Source: Camellia lanceoleosa
Lineage: Eukaryota; Streptophyta; Magnoliopsida; Ericales; Theaceae
Direction: 5' to 3'
Assembly: GCA_025200525.1 (NCBI GenBank)
Contig: CM045770.1
Span: 132,584,200-132,648,199, forward strand
Length of the DNA: 64,000 nucleotides
In this document: positions 1 to 9,176 of the stretch, piece after piece
Position numbering within the stretch: position 1 is the first letter of the stretch
How the letters are laid out: every line of letters starts with the position of its first letter
Translations under genes and position numbers: made by a program
Notes under the pieces: model-generated
Told to the model about the DNA's origin: nothing
The model's input: only the letters and a program-made list of their open reading frames with translations
Databases searched by the model: none

Positions 1-109
1 GACCGCCCAACCATCTCCGATCTCTCCGGTTTTTGGCATGCATCTTATTTATTCCCATTTAAGGGACACTGGGGGCTCGAAAACCCACTTGACCGAACAC
101 CACTTAGGT

Positions 110-660
110 GCGGCAATTTCATTTTGGATCCCGAACTGCTGCTTACCGAGCATTCATTTTGCATCAATGTCTGCTCATTTTGGCAGACACCTCTGCTTGG
201 TCCTTCCGAGGGACACCGTCTCGAAACCCACTTCAAACGAACACCACTTCGGTGCCAGCCCATTTTCGGATCCCAACCGCGGTTTTGGCCTCGAGCATTC
301 ATTTTGCATCGATGTCTGTTCATTTTTGGCAGCCACCTCTGTTTGGTCCTTCCGAGGGACACTTGGGTCTTCGATACCCACTGTGGGCCGAACGCCACTT
401 TTGCTCAGAGCCCATTTTTCGGGACCGAACTTCGCTTTAGGCCCCGAGCTTTCATTTTGCATCGGTTTTGGTTCATTCTTGGCAGGTACCTCTATTTTGT
501 CACACTGAGGAACACTGGGGTCTCTGAGACCCACTTAGCATTAACACCACTGGTGTCTTGAGCCCATTTTCGACCCCATGGCGGTTTTGGTCCCCGAGCT
601 GCTTTTGCATTAGTTTTGTTCAATTTTGGCAGTACCTCTGCTTCATCATTCCGAGGAACA
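110..660 (+). repeat. U3 tandem repeat, about 145-155 bp unit (LTR 1)
   Basis: About four degenerate units. Each carries CATTCATTTTGCATC, then GGTCCTTCCGAGGGACAC and a GGGTCTC-like palindrome. The CATTC/CTTTC landmark falls at 151, 296, 449 and about 600. The position upstream of the predicted promoter suggests enhancer-like U3 repeats, but that is inference. Confidence 0.7.
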
Positions 661-710
661 TCTGGTCTCAGATGCCCACTTCGTGGCCGAACAAAATCTT
701 TTTTGTTTGC

Positions 711-790
711 CCTCAAAATATCTAGATATTTTGCCCTCAAAATATCTAGATATTTGGGGAAAGATATTTCCACCCTTTTGGCCATAAAAA
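711..790 (+). promoter_or_regulatory. Candidate LTR promoter: duplicated AT palindrome plus TATA-like box
   Basis: An 18-bp perfect palindrome AAAATATCTAGATATTTT (715-732) is directly repeated in a 16-bp form (740-755). It is followed by CATAAAAA at 783-790, a plausible TATA variant. The block is identical in the second LTR. Transcription would start about 30 bp downstream, and the first ATG after it is at 959. No experimental start is known. Confidence 0.45.
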
Positions 791-958
791 CCAGCAACTT
801 CCAGCTGGTGGGGAGGTTAGAAAAACTCTTTGAGAGCTCCATACACACCTCTCCTCTCCCTCTCCATTTCCAAGCTTCAAACATCCAAGTCTTGGCACCA
901 TTTCTTCATCAACTCCAAGCTCTATCATCACCATACCATTTCCAGCAGCAAGGGAAGA

Positions 959-1021
959 ATGCCAGCAGCTAGGAAACATCCATTCTTCAAGCAAAAGGCA
1001 GCCAAGAAGTTGTCTTCAAGG
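959..1021 (+). CDS. Predicted LTR-encoded start exon of gag (21 codons)
   Basis: The first ATG downstream of the TATA-like box (A at -3) opens a 21-codon frame encoding a basic peptide that starts MPAARKHPFF and ends KKLSSR (five Lys, two Arg). It ends exactly in phase 0 at AAGG|GTAAGT, a strong splice donor (intron from 1,022). The matching acceptor is TTTTGCTAG at 5,244-5,252. Base 5,253 continues in phase, without a stop, into the gag frame that is open to 5,735. The second LTR keeps the same ATG, length, donor and phase with one residue changed (Ser to Thr). What is seen: signals and phase. Inferred: that the intron is actually used. Confidence 0.45.
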
Positions 1022-1744
1022 GTAAGTCCTCTTTCCCTCTTTTCTAGCCCTATTTTGGCTCATTTCTTAGACCTATTTGCTTGTGGTTTTGAGTTCCGAG
1101 ATTAACTGGAAATGTCACTATTTTGAGGTTTTCTTCATGTTTGTTTAAGGTCTCAACATCATTTGGGGTCCCTATCTAATGCTTGTTTCAATATCTCATC
1201 ATATGCCATTGTTTTTGCAAGCTTTCTTTGACTCATGAGTATTCTGATTTTGAGGCTGAAATCTACTGTAAATATGCATATTTTTGGCTCCTCTTCAATG
1301 TTGTAGAAGGAAATTTTGCTGTTTGAATTTTCTATATACTACTTGTCTCAAGACCTCTCTTTGGTTCATTATTTTGCATGCTTTGTTAGGCTTATTTGGC
1401 TTCTGTTTTCGGCCTTCATCAGGCTTGGAAATAGTCTTAAAATGGCCTCCTCTTCATGTTTTATTAAGGGTCTTAGGCCATTTGATGTTTTCTTATGGTA
1501 CCTTATGTTATAGCCCCTTTTGGTCCATATTTTGCATGCTATGCTTGCCATGTCTACACACTGTTTTGAGGGATGTCATCTACTGTAAATGTGAATATTT
1601 TTGGCTCATCTTTATTGTTGTAGAACTTATTTTTTGGGTTTGAGCATTGTACATACCACTTGCTTTGTAATTCCCCTCTTTTACCGTATTTTTGCAAGCT
1701 TTTGTTTCCATACTTGTGAGCATTATTTGGCCTTGCTTTGTGCT

Positions 1745-1750
1745 AATAAA
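1745..1750 (+). terminator. Candidate poly(A) signal AATAAA in LTR 1
   Basis: AATAAA lies about 950 bp downstream of the TATA-like box and is conserved at 18,333-18,338. If used, the R region would end just after it, and the downstream tandem arrays would be U5. Confidence 0.25.
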
Positions 1751-1977
1751 ATGCTAGTTTAGGGCTGCCTTGCCACTGTTTTGCATTCCATGTCCATATT
1801 CTCAGATGTTTAATAGGGTCAGAGGCCATTTCGGTGCATTTCATCGCATTTTGGGCATCGGTTGCAATTTTGTCATAATTTGGGGGCTGTTTTTGCATTA
1901 TCTTAGTTGCTGAATTTTGCATCTTCCTTATGCCATTTGCTACATCTCATTCGCATGTCATTTTGGTGCTTTAGAGC

Positions 1978-2580
1978 CTCGCTTTGCTTATGCGTCTGCA
2001 GCACGATTTCGAGGCACTTCATTTTATCCGGCAGCAGACCTATGTGAGTGTGGTTGAGGCCCTCTCATGTTGGCGTAAGCCCAATTTGCATTTTCATGCT
2101 TGTATGCCATTGTTTCGGTTTATGTCTGCAGTGCACGCATTTCGAGGCACTTCATTTTTATCCGACGGCGGCCTATGTGAGTGTGGTTGAGGCCTCTCAT
2201 GTTGGCGAAGCCCAATTTGCATTTTCATGCTTGTATGCCATTGTTCGGTTTATGCGTGCCTGCAGCACGATTTCGAGGCACTTCATTTTTATCCGACGGC
2301 AATTATGTGAGTGTGGTTGAGGCCCTCTCATGTTGGCGTAAGCCCAATTTGCATTTTCATGCTTGTATGCCATTGTTCGCTTATGCGTCTGCAGCACGAT
2401 TTCGAGGCACTTCATTTTTATCCGACGGCCTATGTGAGTGTGGTTGAGGCCCTCTCGTGTTGGCGTAAGCCCAATTTGCATTTTCATGTTTGTATGCCAT
2501 TGTTTCGGTTTGCGTGCTGCAGTGCACGCATTTCGAGGCACTTCATTTTATCCGAGCGGCAGTTTATGCGAGTCGGTGAG
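1978..2580 (+). repeat. 134-bp LTR tandem array, contracted and degraded copy (LTR 1)
   Basis: About four and a half units of the 134-bp repeat that is clean in the second LTR (18,571-19,600). Here the conserved core is altered to a TTATGCGTCTGCAGCACG-type sequence in several units, while the flanking half (TATGTGAGTGTGGTTGAGG) is preserved. The alteration may be a consensus artefact. Confidence 0.7.
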
Positions 2581-2644
2581 GTCCTCCCATGTTGGTGTAA
2601 GCCCATCGTGGCATTCCGTATGCCATTTCATTCAATTTCATCAT

Positions 2645-2985
2645 CGCCTCGGTTTGCGTGCCCGTGTGCACGTATTTCGAGGCACTTCGGTTTTATCCGA
2701 TTTGCATTTTTATCATCGCCTCGGTTTGTGTGCCTGTGTGCACGCATTTCGAGGCACTTCGGTTTTACCCGATTTTGCATTTCACGTCATCGCCTCGGTT
2801 TGCGTGCCAGTGTGCACGTATTTCGAGGCACTTCGGTTTTATCTGATTTGCACTTCATATCATCGCCTCGGTTTGCGTGCCCGTGTGCACGCATTTCGAG
2901 GCACTTCGGTTTTACCTGATTTGCATTTCATATCATCGCCTCGATTTGCGTGCCCGTGTGCACGCTTTTCGAGGCGTCTCATTTT
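2645..2985 (+). repeat. 73-bp LTR tandem array
   Basis: Five units, with CCTCGG/CCTCGA landmarks at about 2,647, 2,719, 2,793, 2,866 and 2,939. They share the core of the 134-bp repeat (GCCTCG ... GCGTGC ... GCACGC ... CGAGGC) but have a different linker (CACTTCGGTTTTATCCGATT). The two arrays are therefore alternative expansions of one hairpin core. Confidence 0.75.
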
Positions 2986-4600
2986 CATCTCATTTTCATA
3001 GCATTGAGCATGCTAGGTTGTATATTAGTTGCATTTCATGCATATCATGCATATCGCACGGGAAACGAGGTACATTCCCGACTCGAAAGTGACGGAGTGT
3101 GTCTCAATTTCCGCCATCGACAATTCCGGATTACCCATGATGGAGTTAGGTTTTTGTTGTAGCATTCATCCGCATTCATCCGATATTGAGTTGTGCAATT
3201 CCTCACCATCATGTATCGATATGCGATTGGTGGCACGAGGATCGGCATGCATATATTTGTGAAATACATTTGGTGCCCTTTTCGCTCTGTTGCGGCAAGA
3301 TGAAGGATCAACAACTTTCCGAGTCCAAAGACGATTTCGAGAAACAAAGGCAAACAGAGGCTAATTGGGCATCCCAAAGGATTTCTGCCAGAGCACCCCA
3401 TCATACATCATTCATCGTATAAGGCGTACTGCTTGCATGCCACTTTATGACTTTCTTAGTTTAATCAGACATTAATTAGAAATCAGTAATATTCTTTTAT
3501 TCGTCTCAGATATTTTTTATTCGGACCCTCGTGCGAGGGCAATGTTGTAATAAGGGTGGGTGAGTGTGATGTATGTCTTCCAACCCCATTTCTTTTCTCC
3601 CTTTTATTTACCCGCTTTGGATGGTTAGATATAGGGCATATTTCAATTAGCATACAAAGATGACAAAGATGTTTGCATCATTCATCTGCTTTTTGCACGC
3701 ATCTGCTCGGCGATCATACAAACCGCATCAGATTTCAATTCCAAGTTGAGTACTTGATAGTCAAGCATCTCATATGCCATACTTAGAATAGCCGAGCCTG
3801 CTATAGTTGCATTTTGCATGTGTTGCATTAGGCATTTCAAGATATTTAGGATTCATGCATGATTTCTAATCATTGCTTTTGGTCGGAGTACTCGGTGAGT
3901 TCTATGCTTTAGCATCCTTGCATGCGTGAGTGTTGCCATGAATAGCATGCTTACCATGAGGCTACATGCTTATGTGATATAACCGCCTTGGATGCTGTGG
4001 GTGGAGGTTGAGTTATCCGAATTGGGACAATACATTGACTGCTTGTGTTAAGCCCACTAGATTGTGGCAAAACCATGTTTTCTAAGCCCACCCGAGGGTG
4101 GCAAATCCAAGATTTTAGCCTACTCGGTAGCACCATCACACAATTTTCAAAAAACAAACATGAAATGTTTAGTTCCAATTCAGAGGGCCAGTCATTTATA
4201 CTTGTTTGTCATGAAAGCATCACATAGTAACCTAGGCTAATAAAGAATAAGAACTCACAATGTTTTCAAAACAGATATCATGGTTAGTAGAGGCGGTCTT
4301 TTGATCGGGCGAGAGGGTGCTCACGATGTGACCTTTCCCTAATCGCACTCCAAGTTCCCGAGCCAACTTTGGTGATGACGGACACGTGGCCTTTTGGCAT
4401 CGTGTCAGGGTTTCCTTAATTTCCCATTTTAAAATATTTAGGTGGCGACTCATATCCGGCAAAGCACCATGTTTGGCACTTCTTTCAAAAATCTGCTTTC
4501 CTTCAAAACGATTTGCGGATTTGGACTCTTTGGTTCAAGATTGAGAACCGCAACAAAAATCGAGTCCGAATCAGAAGCGAGGTCCTCATGGGCGTTGTTA
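2986..4600 (+). other. Unique 3' part of LTR 1
   Basis: No gene seen. The stretch holding GCAATGTTGTAATAAGGGTG (about 3,539) and the following TGTATGTCTTCCAACCCC is also in the solo LTR (from about 11,101). This shows the two LTR subfamilies share their 3' third. ORFs here are short and not conserved between copies. Confidence 0.6.
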
Positions 4601-5252
4601 GCTTCGCATCATTGGGATTTAGAGAACTTGACCCAACTCATGATATCTAGTTTTCATTACACTTTTTTGTTTCTTTGCATTGCATTTGCATTGGTGCGCT
4701 TAGTTCTCCTTGTTTGCCATCTGCTATTCCTGAGCGGTTTGCCGGAGGCTTGTCTTGTCAAGGCATGTCCATAAGGTCGACTCACGGCTCGCCAAGATGG
4801 GAACACAAACCCCTTTTACCGGGCACCCTTGACCATTCGACCTAGTGCATATTCGATCCATAGTGACCATTCCAAACTAGGACAAAGTTGCTTACCCGCT
4901 TATAGGTTGTTTGAAGCCGCCAAGGCATAGTGAAACCCTAGTTCCTCGACAAAATAGGACAGGAAACCCTACCCCAACATAGGGGTGTTTTTGGCTCTCA
5001 CTTATCTCGTATGCTTGTTAGAGTGCCTCACAGGAATGCATGTATCGCTTTATGAGTTTGAGCATTAGTTCAAGGGCACCAATTCAAGATTTTGGGTATC
5101 AAGTTCGCGCATCGATTTGGTGGAATCGGTTTTACGAGGGTATCGACGGAGGCGCAATTTTGGGGCAGATTCAAGAGAGAGCACACTCATTCCTTTTGCT
5201 CATATCCGCTTTTGGTGAAATCAGCCGAGATCTTGATGTTTTCTTTTGCTAG
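4601..5252 (+). other. PBS region and untranslated leader, ending in a splice acceptor
   Basis: The PBS expected just after the LTR is scrambled here (GCTTCGCATCATTGGG, where the second copy has TCTGGCGACTCTGCTGAGG). The leader then runs without an obvious gene to a pyrimidine-rich acceptor TTTTCTTTTGCTAG at 5,239-5,252. Together with the donor at 1,022 it would define a 4,231-nt intron that removes the PBS and all LTR tandem arrays from a spliced gag mRNA. Confidence 0.5.
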
Positions 5253-7140
5253 GTAGTCCCGAACCACAGCTTCGGGTCTCGATATCCCCTGCACACCGAA
5301 CTTGTGTTGATAGACTTTGTCGGGTCGAATTCACCAAGGGCAATCGGTGTTGCTTACCAGAGGCAAGGTAAAAGACCAACCAGCACGATCGCTTCAAGAA
5401 GCTACACGATCAGTGGCCCTTATCCGCCCCACCAGGAAACAGCCGAGGTCTCGCCATCAGAGATAGACATACCAGTCAGTTGGATGGATCAGCAGAACAC
5501 GTCAGGGATGGAGGCAATGATGCGTCAGATGCAAGAAAGTATGAAACTCATGCAGCAGGACACGGCCCGTCAAGCGGAATTTGCCAAAAGCCAGGCCGAG
5601 ATTATAGCCCAACAGGCAGAGACAATTGCCAGGCTAGAGCAACAACCGGGTATCTACTTCACACCAAGCTCCTCCCCGCCTGAGTTCCAACGCCGGGAGA
5701 CAAATTTAATGTCCAAGAAGATACAGACATTCTGACAAGGCCACCTCTGCCCACGATTCTCCCCCAGTTATCCAAATCACCGACCAACCTGCCAAGTTTA
5801 CCCTTTGAGTTGAAGACGGACCCCACGGCGTTGAAAGTGAGCAAGCTTGAGAAGTTGTTCAAAAAGTCTCAGGGGGCCCATTCCATTCCTGATATAGAGG
5901 ATGCTTATACCAACTCAGTGGTGACATTACCGGATCGGTTCAAGATGCCGCATATCGATCGATTTGATGGCTCTGGAGACCCAATGGTGTACCTTCAATT
6001 GTTTTCTGATATCCTGAGACCAATGGGTTTGACCACAGCCCAGAAACTATCACTATTCAGCCGAACCCGTCGGGATAGCCAGAACTCGGTATGCAAAGTT
6101 GGAGAACTTCAGGAAATGTAATCGGGAAGAGCTGGCTGAGGCCTTTATTGATCAATACTCCTATAACACACAGATCGAGGTCACAACTCGTGATCTCGAA
6201 GTCACCCGCCAAGAACCAAAGGAGGGTTTCTCAGAGTTCATGACGAGATGGAGAGCAAAAGCCTCAATGATGACCACTAGGCCCGCTGACAAAGATCAGA
6301 TTTGGATGATTGTGCGCAATCTCCACTTCAAGCTCATGCAGAAGATGATTGTTATCCCTTCCTACCTTTTTCAGATTTGCATGAAATGGTGGTTCAAATC
6401 GAGGATGCCATCAGACAAGGGATCTTTGCAGAAGATAATGAGCCTTTGAAGAGGAATGTTGCTCATAGTTCCAATGCTACTACTGATGGTAGCACAACTG
6501 CGAAATGCTCAGAAGTAGACACTATCACCACTTCCCTCAATGGCCAAGAACCAACCACTTCAACTCGGCCCCAAGCCCGAAAATTCCATCCTCTTTACAT
6601 GAGTCACTCCCAAGCTTTGAAAAAGTGCAAGAAGAAGGGCACCTAGAACTCCTAGAACCCCAACCCTCCCAAATCCTCTTCCACTAAGGTATGACCCACT
6701 AAATATCAGGTTTTACCATCAACAAAGACGGCCATGATATTTAACCGTTGAAGCCTTCGTCATAAGATTCAGGATCTTATTGACGAAGAGACCCTAGCTC
6801 CACCAAAAGGACCTCAGGTTAGTACTGACCCATCACCTCTACATCTCAACCTCATCCATATATTACCATCCACCTTCGACCCCAGCATATACATCACCCC
6901 GGCCCATCTACCTAAGCCTGAGGTGTTTATCCCGGAAAGCATGGACATATGCATGATGGGTGCATCTGGACCCCAGTCATCCCAAACCCATGAACCCACT
7001 ACTTCTGAGCTGATGAGGATGATTGAAGATCTTCAGAGAACTGTGGCAGATTTAACCTTTGGAGTTTTGCCTCCATCATCGACCACACCACATACTGGGA
7101 ATTTCTTGTCAAAAGGCTCCCTAGTCTTGGGCAAGATTTG
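5253..7140 (+). pseudogene. gag: Tat-type retrotransposon gag, frameshifted
   Basis: The Gag structural polyprotein packages element RNA in cytoplasmic particles. From the acceptor the frame is open to 5,735 and holds a Gln/Met-rich coiled-coil-like stretch (MEAMMRQMQESMKLMQQ). The core continues in other frames: RFDGSGDPMVYLQLF (about 5,950-6,000), REELAEAFIDQYSYNTQI and GFSEFMTRWRAKA (about 6,130-6,260), then FSDLHEMVVQIEDAIRQGI (about 6,370-6,425). These are the classic order of motifs in Ogre/Tat gag. Frame changes fall near 5,735, 6,075 and 6,350. A degraded zinc-knuckle-like block (FYHQQ, then HKIQDLID) lies at 6,700-6,785. Some frameshifts may be sequence error. No protease follows. 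Confidence 0.75.
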
Positions 7141-8439
7141 AGGAAGGCCAATCCTTGGCAAAGTGGAGGCGAGTGGAAAGAACAAGATAGGCGGATATGG
7201 ATCCCCATGAGCATCTTCTGGCTATTGAGGCTTTGAAAGTCAAGGATCGAACAAAGAGCAAGTCCTCGCAGCTTGTTGCAAAATCGGATGACACTTTCGC
7301 TACTCAAGTTAGGGGTCTCAATCAAGGGCAAGCCGAGAAGGGCCGTTATACCAGAATGTTCCTTTCAACTCTAATCCGTGCTCGGAAGAGATCAAGAAAC
7401 CCGCCACCGCCGACCTCTTTGTTGGCGATCTTCTTCAAACCCCGAACTTCGGACTATCTACCTCGGGGCAGAGGGTATTCACCCCATCAGACATGTCTCT
7501 ATCACGCCTTGAGGGTCCCGACAGAAAGGTATCTGAAGCCCCGAGCCACAACCATTACCAAAGAAACCCTCCCTCACATAACCCAAATACCATCAGGCCT
7601 TCCATCAACGAAATGGCCATGACACCGACATGTGCCTTCGCTTTGTCACGAAATACAAAATCGATCGACCACAAGATCATCGCCGCATCAGCCTTTGCAA
7701 AGTCTATCAAGACTTGATCGATGAACTTGGGGGATAATGTGATTATGTGATCGGGAGGAACCACTGCGGATGGCGCTCGGATTACTCCAAATTGGTGAAT
7801 AGCATGCACCGCTTTTGAGCAATGTACAAGTGTTAATTTTATGCTCGACTTGGGTATTGGGTCGGGCTTTTGTTGTTTTGTTTTGAGTCTGTTTTTGCTT
7901 TGAGTCTCTTTTGTTTTGGGTCCATCTTGTTGTATCGAGTTGGTCCTGTATAGAGTCGGGTGATTTCGGGGGTGTTACCTCGGGTGTCACCATTTTGTTT
8001 CGTGGTTTGTCTTTTTGTTTTGTTTTGAGTCTGTTTCTGCCAGGGAGCCAGTTATGCCAACAGATTTTGAATGAAACAAAGAAGGATTTCCATACTCGCA
8101 TTTGTTTCGCTGCGGTGCTAGTTGTGCCGGATTCGAATGAAATGGCGGGCATTCCACCTACTCTCTTGTGCCTTGAAGTCATTGTATTGACCTAAGTTTT
8201 TCAAAACCTTTTGAACACTGCGGTGAAAACAAAGAGGAGGAATTCCTGATTTGCAAAACTTTGATCATATGAGAGAAAGAGAGGCGTGCTAAGCCCTTAA
8301 TGAATGAAATCATGCTTGTTAGTGTGAGTACTGAGAAGGACCCTGGCTTGATCCAGACTGGTTTCACACTATCTTCAGCCATGAGATTCGTAGCTTTCTT
8401 AAAATTTTCAAAACAAAATGTTTTCGCGGTCCTCGAAGA
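7141..8439 (+). other. Internal region without recognisable pol
   Basis: Short ORFs only, for example 7,197-7,622 (141 codons, basic and proline-rich). I see none of the Ty3/gypsy aspartic protease, RT (YxDD), RNase H or integrase (HHCC, DDE) motifs in any frame. From 7,860 the sequence becomes T/G-rich with repeated TTTTGAGTCTGTTT. The stretch continues in sense at 12,115 once the solo LTR is removed. Confidence 0.5.
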
Positions 8440-8444
8440 CCTGT
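8440..8444. repeat. Target site duplication CCTGT, left
   Basis: It immediately precedes the TGTAGACACC start of the solo LTR and is identical to 12,110-12,114. A 5-bp duplication is the norm for Ty3/gypsy integration. Confidence 0.85.
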
Positions 8445-8649
8445 TGTAGACACCCCATTTTGACCGTCCTCAAGACTTGACGCCACCGCTTGACACTCGG
8501 TGATCATCCATGTGTGTGTTCGTTTGGAGTTCGGAGTTCTCGGCTCGCGTGCCTCAGGACCTCCGAACTTCGACTGCTTGTGTTTGGTTTTGCACCAAAC
8601 ACGTGATTTGCCTTTGAGGGGCAGGGAATGCCTTCTGAGGCATCCCCAC

Positions 8650-8775
8650 ACACCACCGGCTGGGGCTGGAGGCTACCGGCTGGCTGTAGTTGTCACCGGC
8701 ACTATATTGTGCCGGTCGGCACTTTATTGTGCCAGTCGGCACTGTTTTGGGCAAAATGACCATTTTGCCTGCCGA
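8650..8775 (+). repeat. Short CCGGC/GCACT repeats in the solo LTR U3
   Basis: Clustered copies of CACCGGCTGG, TACCGGCTGGC and GTGCCGGTCGGCACT, TGTGCCAGTCGGCACTG. The last group is an inverted repeat (GTGCCG...CGGCAC). They lie about 100-230 bp upstream of the TATA box, so they could be U3 regulatory repeats. Confidence 0.45.
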
Positions 8776-8880
8776 CCACTGCACTTGCTTGGTGAGATAT
8801 TTTCTCTTTATTTTGCAACTTGTTTCCCTCCATACGTGTATGGAGGGATGGGCTTAGTGGCCAAGCTTGTAAGCTTTTGG

Positions 8881-9176
8881 CCTATAAGAGGGAAGCTCTC
8901 CCTCTTGGCTTGGGGTTAGCAATTTTCAGAAGGTGAGCCATTGTTAGAGAGTTGAAAGCTCTGGTTTTTAGGGTTAAGTTAGATATACACTTTGTATCTC
9001 TCTTTTTCTCTTTGAACTCTAGGTGTTTAGTCCATACTATTGCACTAAAGCACCTAGTGTTCCACCTTTCTCTTGGAACTGAAGCTCCAGCAGGTTGTTC
9101 TTGGAGTTTTTGGTGGTTTTTGAGCTCAAGGAGGCAACAACATCAACCTTTGTGAAGGTAGTCAACAAGGGTAAGA
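8881..9176 (+). promoter_or_regulatory. Solo-LTR TATA box and AUG-free leader ending in a splice donor
   Basis: CCTATAAGAGGG at 8,881-8,892 is a good TATA box. From there to 9,170 there is no ATG on the plus strand, and a donor AACAAGG|GTAAGA follows at 9,171. The architecture parallels the other LTR subfamily (TATA, leader, donor), except that the leader exon holds no start codon. Confidence 0.45.

Larger units (their letters stand above)
1..4600 (+). mobile_element. LTR 1 of a Tat/Ogre-like retrotransposon, 5' end cut by window edge
   Basis: This segment is repeated at 16,557-21,800, with the same order of sub-repeats and long near-identical stretches. By that alignment about 306 bases of its 5' end lie outside the window. 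It ends near 4,600 in a degraded GTTGTTA, where the second copy reads GTTGTTACA before a primer-binding site. In order it contains U3 tandem repeats, an AT palindrome pair and TATA-like box, a short ATG exon with splice donor, an AATAAA, a 134-bp array, a 73-bp array and a conserved U5-like end. A length above 5 kb fits Ogre/Tat LTRs. It is about 640 bp shorter than the second copy, mostly through fewer tandem repeats. Confidence 0.85.

Noticed and set aside
1284..1643. 119-codon ORF, identical at 17,872-18,231
   Set aside because: It lies inside the LTR, is rich in Cys, Leu and Phe from T-rich DNA, and starts with a non-ATG codon chosen by permissive ORF calling. Identity between copies simply reflects LTR identity.
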